Counted from the first letter of the stretch, positions 27,485 to 36,863 are shown. The stretch is 64,000 nucleotides of DNA from SAR86 cluster bacterium (GCA_023703575.1 CP097969.1:901517-965516), one strand, 5' to 3'. Notes: generated by a model not told the origin, from the letters alone. Numbers and translations are program-made.

Positions 27485-28102
27485 ATGAGTATACAAAATA
27501 AAATTGAGCAGGCAACTACAGTTATAAAACCTAGCAGAGAAGAAGCTGAAGAAGCCGTTAGAACCCTGATATGTTGGACTGGAGATGATCCTGACAGAGA
27601 GGGTCTCATTGAAACTCCCAAGAGAGTTGTAAAAGCATACGAAGAATTCTTTGAAGGCTACGATATGGATCCTGAAGAGGTATTGCAAAAAACTTTTGAG
27701 GAAGTTCAAGGTTATGATGATGCGGTTATTGTCAGAAATATAAGAGTTGAGTCACACTGTGAACACCACATCGTTCCCATCATTGGCGTAGCTCATGTTG
27801 GTTACATACCAAATAATCGTGTTGTTGGAATAAGTAAACTTGCGAGAGTTATTGAAATTTTTGGCAAACGCCTACAGACACAAGAAACAATGACAGCACA
27901 GATAGCGGATACAATCCAAAAAGTACTAGAACCGAAGGGTGTTGCAGTAGTTGTTGATGCAAGTCACCAATGCATGACCACTAGGGGTATTCATAAAACT
28001 GAATCTAGCACCATTACTAGCAGAATGCTTGGTGCTTTTAGGGATAATCCCGAAACTAGGTCTGAATTTATGAATCTAATTAACAGTCCCAAGGACTTTT
28101 AA
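27485..28102 (+). CDS. folE: GTP cyclohydrolase I
   Basis: 205 residues. It turns GTP into dihydroneopterin triphosphate, the first step of folate and pterin synthesis, and is cytoplasmic. The zinc ligands are visible as Cys92 and His95 in ESHCEHH and Cys163 in [25 protein letters not shown] and the C-terminal RSEFMNLI also match type IA enzymes. The ATG lies 119 bp from the divergent SDR start. A small hairpin followed by T residues overlaps the stop codon and may weakly end the transcript. Confidence 0.97.
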   Translation: MSIQNKIEQATTVIKPSREEAEEAVRTLICWTGDDPDREGLIETPKRVVKAYEEFFEGYDMDPEEVLQKTFEEVQGYDDAVIVRNIRVESHCEHHIVPIIGVAHVGYIPNNRVVGISKLARVIEIFGKRLQTQETMTAQIADTIQKVLEPKGVAVVVDASHQCMTTRGIHKTESSTITSRMLGAFRDNPETRSEFMNLINSPKDF

Positions 28103-28104
28103 GA

Positions 28105-28130
28105 TTAAAAAAATATATATATTTTTTTAA
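28105..28130. repeat. 26-bp perfect A/T palindrome after folE
   Basis: Seven A residues, an alternating TATATATA core and seven T residues, flanked by TT and AA, read identically on both strands. Just upstream a 5-bp stem (AGTCC at 28085-28089, GGACT at 28093-28097) ends in T residues. Together they may separate folE from the next gene. Confidence 0.5.
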
Positions 28131-28189
28131 CCATTTTTTTGGATGATTTCGACATAAATTTGCATTAAGATTTAATCAAGGGGGATTTA

Positions 28190-30073
28190 ATGGCTATTAA
28201 TACAGAGAGTTTTGATTTTGATCCTGATTATCTCAGGAAGAAGTACAGAGAAGAGAGAGATAAGCGTCTTAGACAAGACGGTAATGAGCAGTATCAAGAA
28301 GTTTCTGGAGAATTTTCTTACTTCGTTGAAGATCCCTACATTGATGATGCAATAGAAAGAGAGGCCATCAAAGATGAAATTGAGGTCGTTGTTATTGGTG
28401 GTGGTTTTGGAGGAATGCTAGCAGGTGCGAGACTAAGAGAAGCTGGCATAGATGATTTCAAAATCATAGAGAAAGGTGGCGACTTTGGCGGAACTTGGTA
28501 TTGGAACAGATATCCCGGCGCCTCTTGTGATATCGAGTCATACATCTACTTTCCATTACTAGAAGAAACAGGATTCGTTCCAAGGCAGAAATATACTAAT
28601 GCACCTGAAACCCTAGAATATTGCAGAGTTATTTGTGAAAAGTTCAAACTTTATGAAAATGCGCTTTTACAAACCGAGGTGATTTCAACAAATTGGGATG
28701 AAGAATCATTAAGATGGATTATTAAGACTAACAAAGGTGATGAATTAAAAGCCAGGTTCGTGGTTCATTCAAATGGCCCTCTTAACAGGCCTAAACTCCC
28801 AGCCATTAAAGGTATAAATGACTATAAAGGACATACATTCCATACTAGTAGATGGGACTATCAATATACTGGAGGATCTTCGCATGGAGATCTAACAGAG
28901 CTTAAAGATAAAAAAGTAGCAATAATCGGAACTGGGGCTACTGCAGTTCAATGTGTACCTCATCTTGGTGCAGCAGCTGAAAAACTATATGTATTTCAAA
29001 GAACTCCGTCTTCTATTGATGTAAGAAATAATCAACCAACAGACCCCGAATGGATTTCCACACAAAAACCTGGATGGCATGATGAAAGGAGAAAAAACTT
29101 TGAAACTCTTCTCACTGGTGGAATGGTCAAAGAAGACTTAGTTTCTGATGGATGGACAGAGGCATTTAGACTTCTTTTTGGCAATCTTAGACAGCAAGCA
29201 CCTTCCAAATTAAAGATGGTTGGATTTGCATTATCGGGTATTTTTTCTTCAAAAATGTATAAAGTCGGCTTCAAATCTTATATGACTGGAAAAGTTACAG
29301 AAGCTATGGACTTAAGAAATGCTATGCAAATGGCTGACTTTCAGAAAATGGAAAAGGTTAGAGCTAGAGCCGATGCAGTGGTGGAAGATAAAGAAACCGC
29401 CGAATCACTGAAACCCTACTACAATCAATTCTGTAAGCGTCCCTGCTTTCATGACGAATATCTCAACACTTTCAATAACCCCAATGTTGAATTGGTGGAT
29501 ACTGATGGAAAAGGTCTCGAAGAAATATCCGAAAACGGCATAATATTCGAAGGTAAAGAATATGAGGTTGATTGCATAATTTTTGCTACCGGATTTGAAG
29601 TTGGAACTGACTATAGTAGAAGAGCAGGTTATCAGATACATGGAATAGATGGAATGACTGTATCTAAGAAGTGGGAAAATGGTCTCGCTACTTTTCACGG
29701 TATGCACAGTAGAGGTTTTCCAAATTCTTTCTTTTTCGGACCAGCCCAATCAGGTTTCACAGCTACCTATACATATTCTCTCGATGAGCAAAGTATTCAT
29801 TTAGCTCACATTCTGAAAATTGCAAAAGATAAAGGTGTAACCAGAATTGAAGCTTCTCAAGAAGCAGAGGAAAATTGGATTAATACCATAATCGAAAAAG
29901 CTAGACTGACAGCTGACTTTCAGGAGAACTGTACTCCTGGCTACTACAATAATGAAGGTAAAGTAAATCAAACCCCTCAAAATAATACCTACGGAGGCGG
30001 TCCCATAGAGTTCTTCGCTCTCATGGAAAAATGGAGATCTAAAGGAAATCTAGAAGGCCTAGAACTGAGCTAA
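28190..30073 (+). CDS. Baeyer-Villiger monooxygenase, type I flavoprotein
   Basis: 627 residues. The FAD Rossmann motif GGGFGG is at 70-75, the Baeyer-Villiger fingerprint Y-x-G-x-x-x-H-x-x-x-W-D at 212-223 (classic form starts with Phe), and the NADPH motif GTGATA at 247-252; FATGFEVG follows later. It should insert one oxygen into a ketone to make an ester or lactone, using NADPH. The roughly 65-residue extension before the first Rossmann motif fits the larger subgroup that includes steroid, cyclopentadecanone and phenylacetone-type enzymes. An acetyltransferase gene follows 3 bp later. The ketone used is unknown. Confidence 0.93.
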   Translation: MAINTESFDFDPDYLRKKYREERDKRLRQDGNEQYQEVSGEFSYFVEDPYIDDAIEREAIKDEIEVVVIGGGFGGMLAGARLREAGIDDFKIIEKGGDFGGTWYWNRYPGASCDIESYIYFPLLEETGFVPRQKYTNAPETLEYCRVICEKFKLYENALLQTEVISTNWDEESLRWIIKTNKGDELKARFVVHSNGPLNRPKLPAIKGINDYKGHTFHTSRWDYQYTGGSSHGDLTELKDKKVAIIGTGATAVQCVPHLGAAAEKLYVFQRTPSSIDVRNNQPTDPEWISTQKPGWHDERRKNFETLLTGGMVKEDLVSDGWTEAFRLLFGNLRQQAPSKLKMVGFALSGIFSSKMYKVGFKSYMTGKVTEAMDLRNAMQMADFQKMEKVRARADAVVEDKETAESLKPYYNQFCKRPCFHDEYLNTFNNPNVELVDTDGKGLEEISENGIIFEGKEYEVDCIIFATGFEVGTDYSRRAGYQIHGIDGMTVSKKWENGLATFHGMHSRGFPNSFFFGPAQSGFTATYTYSLDEQSIHLAHILKIAKDKGVTRIEASQEAEENWINTIIEKARLTADFQENCTPGYYNNEGKVNQTPQNNTYGGGPIEFFALMEKWRSKGNLEGLELS

Positions 30074-30076
30074 TTA

Positions 30077-30571
30077 TTGTACAAACTAGAAATACTCCAT
30101 CATCCATACAACCCAACTGATTTAGAGGAAATATTTGCTATCAATCAAGCTAATATCCCTGAAGTTGGTAATATTGATCATATCGACAGACTTAAACGTT
30201 TAATCGATTGGAGCTGTCATTTAATTGTTGTAAGAGACAAGGAAATAGCAGGATTTATCATCTTGATGAGAGAAAATCAAAGTTACGAATCTCTTAATTA
30301 TGAATTTTTTAATTCTCAAGGATATCCTTTTCTGTACGTTGATAGAATTGCAATTAAGGAGGAACATCGACGTAAAGGATTGGGACACATGATTTACTCA
30401 AAAACTATTGAGATAGCCGAAGAGTTAAACTTACCGACATGTTGTGAAGTTAATACCCTGCCAAAAAATGAACCTTCCTTAGCTTTCCATGATTCGTTTG
30501 GCTTTGAAGATGTTGGTACTAAGGACTATGAAGACCATAGCGTAGTTTTCCTCAGGAAATCTCCTAGTTGA
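30077..30571 (+). CDS. GNAT family N-acetyltransferase
   Basis: 164 residues. The acetyl-CoA loop is RRKGLG at 98-103, preceded by the strand YVDRIAIKEEHR. The end (NEPSLAFHDSFGFEDVGTKDY) has the usual GNAT beta-bulge and final strands. The start is TTG at 30077, 3 bases after the monooxygenase stop, so translation is probably coupled. The acceptor is unknown. It overlaps the convergent EamA gene by 8 bases at its 3' end. Confidence 0.88.
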   Translation: MYKLEILHHPYNPTDLEEIFAINQANIPEVGNIDHIDRLKRLIDWSCHLIVVRDKEIAGFIILMRENQSYESLNYEFFNSQGYPFLYVDRIAIKEEHRRKGLGHMIYSKTIEIAEELNLPTCCEVNTLPKNEPSLAFHDSFGFEDVGTKDYEDHSVVFLRKSPS

Positions 30572-31433
30572 GGTCGTCCTTGAAAAAATTAATCAAGCCC
30601 ACACCTGTAATTATTAGAAGGCACCCAACTAGCATTGTGTAAGTTATTGCCTCATCTAAAAAGAGATTGGCCCACAACATTCCAGATACAGGGACAATAA
30701 GCACAACTGTCGAAGCTTTAACCGGCCCTACTCTCTTTATCAAAATAACATAACCCATGTAAGCCAAGCCGGTACATAAAAAGCCCAAAAGAAAAACACT
30801 TAAAAGAACTTCATTTGAATGATTGAAATGTAATCCACTTTCTAAAAAAGTAAAAGGAAAAACCAGAAAAGTAGCTACCAATAAAGTCATAGAAGCTAAA
30901 TAAGTTGCATCTATTTCTTTAGTTGTGAATATATAATTTGAACTGAATGCATAAAAGAAAGATGCCATGAGACATAGCGATAGTGCTATTAATGAAAATT
31001 CTAATGATTCATATCCAACAAATATAAATAAACCTACCATGCCTATAATTATCCCGAGTAATTGAGTGAGATTAGAACGCAATTTCAACCAAAGGCTAGC
31101 AATAATGAAAGCAAATAAAGGGGTTGTACCATTCAGAACAGACATAGTGCCAGCATTCAAATCAATAGCTGCTCTAGAAAAAAGATAAAAAGGAACAGAT
31201 GCATTGATACAAGCTAGAAGGAGAATAGAAGGAAAATTTTCTCTTATCTTTCTAAGATGCTCTCTAGTGATAAAAAATGGACTTAGTATCAATGAGGCTA
31301 TTAATAATCTTGAGAAAACTAAGGTTATGGGCCCTACTTCTGGCGCAGAAACCTTTATAAAAAGAAAGGATGACCCCCATGCTATGCCAATTGCAATAAT
31401 TAATGCCCAGTCAATAACTGCACTTTTATTCAT
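30564..31433 (-). CDS. EamA/DMT family transporter
   Basis: 289 residues with about ten membrane helices in two EamA repeats. The first repeat has AIGIAWGSSFLFIKVSAPEVGP and the second ends GPVKASTVVLIVPVSGMLWA. Family members usually export amino acids or other metabolites. It follows the TauD-like gene by 31 bp on the same strand. The solute cannot be read from the sequence. Confidence 0.9.
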   Translation of the reverse strand: MNKSAVIDWALIIAIGIAWGSSFLFIKVSAPEVGPITLVFSRLLIASLILSPFFITREHLRKIRENFPSILLLACINASVPFYLFSRAAIDLNAGTMSVLNGTTPLFAFIIASLWLKLRSNLTQLLGIIIGMVGLFIFVGYESLEFSLIALSLCLMASFFYAFSSNYIFTTKEIDATYLASMTLLVATFLVFPFTFLESGLHFNHSNEVLLSVFLLGFLCTGLAYMGYVILIKRVGPVKASTVVLIVPVSGMLWANLFLDEAITYTMLVGCLLIITGVGLINFFKDDLN

Positions 31434-31464
31434 TTATATAATTAATTTATCTTACTAAAGGATC

Positions 31465-32331
31465 CTAGTAAGGCCGATCCCCAATGATAGTTACTCTTTC
31501 AACCTTTCTGACATTTGGCCAATAATCAGAATTTGCATAATGTTGACATGCTCGATTATCCCAAAAAGCTATTGAATTATCTTCCCAGGCAAATCGACAT
31601 TGGTACTCAGGCACAGAAGCTCTGGAATATAAGAAATTTAACATCTGTTGAGATTCCTCAGGATCCCAATCTTTAATGTATTGTGTAAAGGCCGCATTGA
31701 CGTAGATGACCTTCTTTTTTGTATCCGGATGAGTTCTTATTACTGGATGTTCTGGCATTGGATATTGCTTGTTAAATGCTTCTATCTCCTCATCAGATTT
31801 ACCCTCTTTAATGAGCCTATCTCTAAAATTTGCAAAATCATGAATCGCTATAGCACCTTCAAGTTTTTCTTTAACTTCTTCACTAAGATTGTCATAAGCT
31901 GCATACATATCTGCAAACAATGTATCTCCTCCATGTTCTGGCTTTTCTATCATTCTTAATACTGAACCTAAAGACGGTTCCATTCTCCAAGTAACATCAG
32001 AGTGCCAGGTATTCTCTCTACCTCTGCTCTTTTCATTGTGCGTTATAACCAATACCTCTGGAAAATTTTCTTTTTTTGGAGCAAAAGGATGAATTTCTAA
32101 TTCCCCAAAATTTTTAGAAAAGTTTATATGCTGTTCTGTTGAGATGTCCTGATCTCTAAAAAAAATAACCTTATAAACTAATAGTGCCTCGTAAATTAGG
32201 GCTTTTGTCTCTTCCTGCATAGGTTTGGATAAATCAATACCAAGGATCTCACCTCCTATTGTTGGACTCAACCTATTCACTAAAAATGGTAGGTTTTTTT
32301 GTTCAAATGCATCTGGATTAAAGTCAATCAT
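31465..32331 (-). CDS. TauD/TfdA family alpha-ketoglutarate-dependent dioxygenase
   Basis: 288 residues. The iron facial triad is visible as His110 and Asp112 in NTWHSDVTW, and His264 in ACQHYANSDYW. Arg279 near the C-terminus probably holds 2-oxoglutarate. Family members hydroxylate taurine, phenoxyacids or alkyl sulfates, which often releases sulfite or an aldehyde. No taurine ABC transporter is present, so the substrate is open. A 212-bp gap without a convincing gene separates it from the upstream CoA ligase. Confidence 0.92.
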   Translation of the reverse strand: MIDFNPDAFEQKNLPFLVNRLSPTIGGEILGIDLSKPMQEETKALIYEALLVYKVIFFRDQDISTEQHINFSKNFGELEIHPFAPKKENFPEVLVITHNEKSRGRENTWHSDVTWRMEPSLGSVLRMIEKPEHGGDTLFADMYAAYDNLSEEVKEKLEGAIAIHDFANFRDRLIKEGKSDEEIEAFNKQYPMPEHPVIRTHPDTKKKVIYVNAAFTQYIKDWDPEESQQMLNFLYSRASVPEYQCRFAWEDNSIAFWDNRACQHYANSDYWPNVRKVERVTIIGDRPY

Positions 32332-32543
32332 AGTTATCTCCCTACATAATAATCAACAAGCTTTCTCAACTTGTCAATCTGAAGTTTATATTGGTCATCA
32401 GGATAAGGAAGTATATTCTGGTATGTCCTAACCTGACCTGTGCATGCTTTGAAAAATTCATCAATAAAACTTAAATCAAGACAGCTAGCCTACAGAGAAG
32501 CTATCTTGCTCAGTCTAGGATCTAATTGAAAGTTCAAGTGTAA

Positions 32544-34109
32544 CTAAGAAACATTTCTTTCTTTGCCTTCCCAATAAGGAGCTCTCAAATCTTTTCTAAG
32601 AATTTTACCAGAGGGATTTCTCGGCAATTCAGAAATATGCTCTACCGTTTTAGGGCATTTGTAACCAGCTATTTGAGTTCTAACAAATGAAATTACTTCT
32701 GCCTCATCAAGAGGATCTCCTTCAGTTTGAACAATAAATGCTTTAGTTGCTTCACCCCATTTATCGTCAGGTATTCCAATAACAGCTGCATCTGCAATTT
32801 GCGGATGACTGAGTAGTGCGTTTTCAACTTCAGCTGGATAGATATTTTCTCCACCGGAAACAATCATATCTTTGACCCTATCGTGAATATATAAGAAACC
32901 TTCTTCATCAAAATAACCTACATCTCCAGAATAAAACCAACCATCTTTTATAGCTTCAGCAGTTGCTTCTGGTCTATTCCAATAACCTTTCATGTTTAAG
33001 TCAGATTTGATAATTACTTCCCCTACCTCACCGACTGGCACATCATTGTCATCAGAATCAACAACCCTCAAACCGACACCCTTTGCAGCCTTACCGCAAG
33101 ATCTTAACTTTCCTCTGGAGATTTCATGATCTTCTGGATATAAAAAGGTTATTGCTCCATTGGTCTCAGTAAGTCCATATACTTGCCAGAAGTTACATTT
33201 CATTAATTCCATAGCTTTTAGAAGCGTATCATCAGTTATTGGGGACGCACCGTAAATTACAGTTTCTAGAGACGAAAAATCAGTATGGGCTGATTCAGGA
33301 TGTTGAATTAAAAAGAGTATTACTGCCGGCACAAAGATAGTATGTTGTATCTTCTCTTGTTCAATAAGCTTGAGAATCAAACCTGGATCAACCTCAGGGA
33401 TAATGATACTTTTAGCCCCAGTGACCATACCAGCTATACCCATATTAGTGCCGGCTACATGGAAAATAGGCATGCATACAAGGTTTACACCACCCTCTTC
33501 TATGTCTCTATACATAGCTTCTTCATTGACAATAAAACAAGCACTAAAATTATCATTTGTTAATTGAACTCCCTTAGGATGTCCAGTGGTGCCTGAGGTA
33601 TAAAGCTGAATAACATCATCATTGCCATCACTCTCCAACATTGGATCTTTATCCTCAAATGAATCTCTCCAACTAGCGAAATCCTGCCACTCATCATGAT
33701 TTCCCCCCACTGTAATAATCTTCTTGACCGTCTGAATTTCATCTTTTATTTCCTCAATTAATCCAAAAAACTCTGGCCCTACAAATAGAACTTCGCTTTG
33801 AGAATCATTCAGGATAAAGGCAACTTCAGGAGGAGCTAGTCTCCAATTAACTCCAACTGTAACGGTTCTTGATTTGAATGTTCCGTACATAAATTCAAAA
33901 AAAATGTCAGAGTTTTTACCTAAGTAAGCGACTCTTGAATCAGGTTTACAACCCTCTTTTATCAATCCTTGAGCAACTCTGTTAGAGAAACTATCTAATT
34001 CCTTAAAAGTTGTTTCTTTATCTTCAAATTTATGAGCTATTTGCTCGCCAGACCTTTCGACTCTCCATCGAAAAATTTCAACCATGGTTTTTTCATACGG
34101 TATTTCCAC
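32544..34109 (-). CDS. Acyl-CoA synthetase (AMP-forming), fatty-acyl type
   Basis: 521 residues of the AMP-binding family. The P-loop is TSGTTGHPKG at 171-180, YGLTETNGAI is motif A5, YSGDVGYFDEEGFLYIHDRVKDM is the A7-A8 region, and the C-terminal lysine is in RNPSGKILRKDL. It activates a carboxylic acid to a CoA thioester. The start is GTG at 34109, with AGGAGAG 5 bases before it; an internal ATG eight codons later has no such site. Behind it lie the AhpD-like (9 bp) and chorismate-mutase genes, so an aromatic or bulky acid is conceivable. Confidence 0.91.
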   Translation of the reverse strand: MEIPYEKTMVEIFRWRVERSGEQIAHKFEDKETTFKELDSFSNRVAQGLIKEGCKPDSRVAYLGKNSDIFFEFMYGTFKSRTVTVGVNWRLAPPEVAFILNDSQSEVLFVGPEFFGLIEEIKDEIQTVKKIITVGGNHDEWQDFASWRDSFEDKDPMLESDGNDDVIQLYTSGTTGHPKGVQLTNDNFSACFIVNEEAMYRDIEEGGVNLVCMPIFHVAGTNMGIAGMVTGAKSIIIPEVDPGLILKLIEQEKIQHTIFVPAVILFLIQHPESAHTDFSSLETVIYGASPITDDTLLKAMELMKCNFWQVYGLTETNGAITFLYPEDHEISRGKLRSCGKAAKGVGLRVVDSDDNDVPVGEVGEVIIKSDLNMKGYWNRPEATAEAIKDGWFYSGDVGYFDEEGFLYIHDRVKDMIVSGGENIYPAEVENALLSHPQIADAAVIGIPDDKWGEATKAFIVQTEGDPLDEAEVISFVRTQIAGYKCPKTVEHISELPRNPSGKILRKDLRAPYWEGKERNVS

Positions 34110-34118
34110 TTTTCTCTC

Positions 34119-34706
34119 CTATATCCAACCTAACGGTTTAAGCTTATCATTTACGAAACTCTCAGGAACCTCTTCTAAAGCTGTACCTAGAGTATCATTC
34201 CATCTATTCAAAAATCCAAATAAAGAAATCACAGAAACAATATCAACAATCTCCTTTTTAGAGTAGTACTTACTTAAGTTATCAAAATGCTCTTGATTAG
34301 AGTTATTCGGCACCTTCCCTGCTGCAAAGGCTAAATCGAGTACAGCTTTTTCTGAGTTGCTAAATTTCTCACTTTCTGAGTAGTTAAGAATATCAGCAAT
34401 TTTCGTTTCTTCAATACCAGCCCTTCCCGCGCCATGTGAGGTGTGTGCTTGACAGTATTTACACCCAGCTGACAAGCTTGATGCTAAAGCAATTAATTGT
34501 TTTGTGCCTGCATCAAGACCATCAGATTGAAAAACCACACCTGCTAAAGCTGAAAAGGACTTAAGTAACTCTGGTCTTTCAGACATAATTAAATGAGCAT
34601 TTGGTAGATATCCCATGAAAGATTCTACTATTTTGAAAAGCTCCTCAAATTCTTTCAGGTCCTCTCTGTATGTATCGCCTATAAATGTAGTAGGTATTTT
34701 TTCCAT
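34119..34706 (-). CDS. Carboxymuconolactone decarboxylase/AhpD-like protein
   Basis: 195 residues with the AhpD-type redox motif CKYC (Cys82, Cys85) followed by a His at 88 and 91 in AGCKYCQAHTSH. This arrangement supports a disulfide peroxidase or redox relay rather than muconolactone decarboxylation. Both halves are helical, as in peroxidase-related family members. It starts 27 bp after the chorismate-mutase gene and ends 9 bp before the CoA ligase gene, so the three form one unit. The partner and oxidant are unknown. Confidence 0.87.
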   Translation of the reverse strand: MEKIPTTFIGDTYREDLKEFEELFKIVESFMGYLPNAHLIMSERPELLKSFSALAGVVFQSDGLDAGTKQLIALASSLSAGCKYCQAHTSHGAGRAGIEETKIADILNYSESEKFSNSEKAVLDLAFAAGKVPNNSNQEHFDNLSKYYSKKEIVDIVSVISLFGFLNRWNDTLGTALEEVPESFVNDKLKPLGWI

Positions 34707-34733
34707 ATTGCTTTTGCGATCTAAATTATTGCT

Positions 34734-35024
34734 TTAGTTTGAATTCTGGATTAACTCTAATTCCCTAAATTCATGTTCTATAGATAAGTCTATCAATTTC
34801 CTCCATAAAGGTTCTGCTATGGAAGAACTTAGTCCACAAGATTCTCCAAAATTAGTTACTTTGGATATTACATCTTCAATTCTTTCTTTATCAATTATCA
34901 AATTTTGATCATTTTTCACTAAAGCAGCCATTTCAATACACTTTTGTCTTCTAGCGAGGAGTAAAACCAGTTCTTTGTCGAGAAGATCTATTTCCTCTCT
35001 TATATCTTTCATAGTGATGGTCAT
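34734..35024 (-). CDS. Chorismate mutase-type (AroQ) small protein
   Basis: 96 residues forming an all-helical AroQ domain. MKDIREEIDLLDKELVLLLA fits helix 1, the active-site RRQKCIEMA pair follows, KNDQNLIIDKERIEDVI fits the lysine loop and second helix, and the third helix ends the protein. It is free-standing, unlike the fused PheA or TyrA domains, and looks closer to the PchB-like subgroup. That subgroup contains isochorismate-pyruvate lyases as well as mutases, so the reaction is uncertain. Another in-frame ATG lies 12 bases in. It heads the unit with the AhpD-like and CoA ligase genes. Confidence 0.83.
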   Translation of the reverse strand: MTITMKDIREEIDLLDKELVLLLARRQKCIEMAALVKNDQNLIIDKERIEDVISKVTNFGESCGLSSSIAEPLWRKLIDLSIEHEFRELELIQNSN

Positions 35025-35101
35025 AATTTTTTGTTTTTATTAATAATAGATTATATTACTTATTTGTTAGGCTAAAGAATATATGAATATTGAGTTAATT
35101 T

Positions 35102-36274
35102 ATGAAAATAATTAAAGAATTAGAAGACTTGCAGCCCGAGATGGAGAATTGGAGAAGAGATATACATGCTCATCCAGAAATAGCGTTTGAAGAACACAGA
35201 ACCGCAAAAATTGTTGCTGATAAATTAGAGAGTTTTGGTATAGAAGTTGAGACAGGAATAGCTGGTACAGGGGTTGTAGGAACTCTAAAAAAAGGCAAAG
35301 GTAATAGATCTATTGGTTTGAGAGCTGATCTGGATGCTCTTTTGATCCATGAAACTAATGATTTTGAACACAAGTCCAAAATACCCGGAAAGATGCATGC
35401 CTGCGGTCATGATGGACATACAACGATGCTTCTGGGCGCGGCTAAATATTTAGCAGAAAAAGGTAATTTTGACGGAACTATAAATTTTATTTTTCAACCA
35501 GCTGAAGAGAATGAAGGTGGTGGGAAAGTTATGGTAGAAGATGGGCTTTTTGAGAAGTATCCTGTAGAGGCTGTTTTTGGCATGCATAATATTCCAGGTA
35601 TGCCAGTAGGTTCGTTTGCCGTAAAGTCTGGACCTTTCATGGCTTCCTTTGATATCTTTAACTTAAAAATTATAGGTAAAGGTGGTCATGCAGCAATGCC
35701 TCAAACAACAATCGATCCGATCATAATTGGTACTAAAATTGTTGATGCTTATCAATCTATTGTCAGTAGGTATATAGATCCTCAGGAACCAGTTGTTCTG
35801 AGTGTGACTCAATTCCATGGAGGAGATGCATATAATGTAATTCCAAATGAAATTGAGATTAAAGGAACTGTTAGATGTTTCTCAACTAAAGTTCAAGCTT
35901 CCATAGAGAAACAAATGGAAAATCTAACGTCATCAATTTGCTCTGCTTATGGCGCTACATACGAATTTGAATATCAGCATAGGTATCCTCCAACAATAAA
36001 CAGCGCTGATGAAGTCGAAACTTCTTTAAAAGTGATGAATGAAATCTCTGATGAGAGCATGATCAATACATCTCCTTCTCCAAGTATGGGATCTGAAGAT
36101 TTTGCCTTTATGCTTCAAGAGAAGCCAGGTAGCTATATTTGGATCGGAAATGGAGATAAAGAAGGATCTTGCATGCTTCATAATCCGGGTTATGACTTTA
36201 ATGATGAAATTTTACCTATTGGAGCGACGTACTGGGTAAATATAGCAGAAGAGATTTTATCTCCTATAAATTAA
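35102..36274 (+). CDS. M20 family amidohydrolase (hippurate hydrolase / N-acyl amino acid type)
   Basis: 390 residues. The metal site has MHACGHDGH (Cys101, His103) and FQPAEEN (Glu135/136); a dimerisation domain with GKGGHAAMPQ follows, and late ligands occur in SMGSEDFAF and MLHNPGYDFND. The sequence matches the hippurate or N-acyl-L-amino acid amidohydrolase group. It is cytoplasmic, since no signal peptide is seen. It is divergent from the chorismate-mutase gene by 77 bp. Its TAA overlaps the stop of the convergent DUF805 gene as TTAA. Confidence 0.94.
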   Translation: MKIIKELEDLQPEMENWRRDIHAHPEIAFEEHRTAKIVADKLESFGIEVETGIAGTGVVGTLKKGKGNRSIGLRADLDALLIHETNDFEHKSKIPGKMHACGHDGHTTMLLGAAKYLAEKGNFDGTINFIFQPAEENEGGGKVMVEDGLFEKYPVEAVFGMHNIPGMPVGSFAVKSGPFMASFDIFNLKIIGKGGHAAMPQTTIDPIIIGTKIVDAYQSIVSRYIDPQEPVVLSVTQFHGGDAYNVIPNEIEIKGTVRCFSTKVQASIEKQMENLTSSICSAYGATYEFEYQHRYPPTINSADEVETSLKVMNEISDESMINTSPSPSMGSEDFAFMLQEKPGSYIWIGNGDKEGSCMLHNPGYDFNDEILPIGATYWVNIAEEILSPIN

Positions 36275-36717
36275 TTCTCGTTTTCTTTAGTTAAAGGGTT
36301 CTGACCATAGACATTCTTGGGCCCTCCTGCTTCGCACATAAAATAAATATATGCAAAGAGAGTGAAAATTGAAAAGAAAGCTAAAGCTTGAGGAAGAAAA
36401 ATTGGTATTATTTGAAGAGCAAAATACCACCAACCGGACTTGCCGATATCATGAAATCTCCTGATTGATAAAGATATCTGTGGGATAGCTGTCCCCAGGA
36501 TGGCATAACCAATTGAAGAGTTGAAAAAGACCTGAAAGATATTTCCTTCATTGAGTGAAGATAATTCACTCTCTAAATTTTCAGCAGTGAAATTTAATAC
36601 AAGAAGACATAGCATTATAGAAAATAGAAAGAACCACCAAAATTCTGATCGGGAAGATCTTCCTTTAAAGTCAAAACACCTCAAGTAGCCTGAAATAACT
36701 GAATCGAAAAAACTCAT
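36271..36717 (-). CDS. DUF805 family membrane protein
   Basis: 148 residues with about four membrane helices. It has the DUF805 signature: FKGRSSRSEFWWFFLF near residues 18-33, then SIRRFHDIGKSGWWYF and a C-terminal NVYGQNPL. It is an inner-membrane protein. The family has no settled function. Confidence 0.92.
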   Translation of the reverse strand: MSFFDSVISGYLRCFDFKGRSSRSEFWWFFLFSIMLCLLVLNFTAENLESELSSLNEGNIFQVFFNSSIGYAILGTAIPQISLSIRRFHDIGKSGWWYFALQIIPIFLPQALAFFSIFTLFAYIYFMCEAGGPKNVYGQNPLTKENEN

Positions 36718-36741
36718 TAGATTAAATATAAATAAGAAGGT

Positions 36742-36816
36742 TGGTAGCCCGTAGGAGAATCGAACTCCTGTTGCCTGGATGAAAACCAGATGTCCTAACC
36801 ACTAGACGAACGGGCC
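36742..36816 (-). tRNA. tRNA-Glu (TTC anticodon)
   Basis: 75 bases with encoded CCA. The anticodon arm is CTGG-TTTTCAT-CCAG with TTC at positions 34-36, and the T arm is CAGGAG-TTCGATT-CTCCT-like. The acceptor GGCCCGT pairs with ACGGGCT, with a G-U pair at the end. It reads GAA and GAG. Confidence 0.96.
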
Positions 36817-36863
36817 GAAAGATCGCATTGTATGGAGGGTAAGCTTCAAGGTCAATTGTACTA

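Noticed and set aside
27461-27709. An 82-residue frame antisense to folE
   Set aside because: It covers conserved FolE codons, has no family similarity, and looks like a shadow of the real gene.
32332-32543. A small gene in the gap between the TauD-like and CoA ligase genes
   Set aside because: The only frame there extends from inside the dioxygenase gene, has no motif and no convincing start signal.
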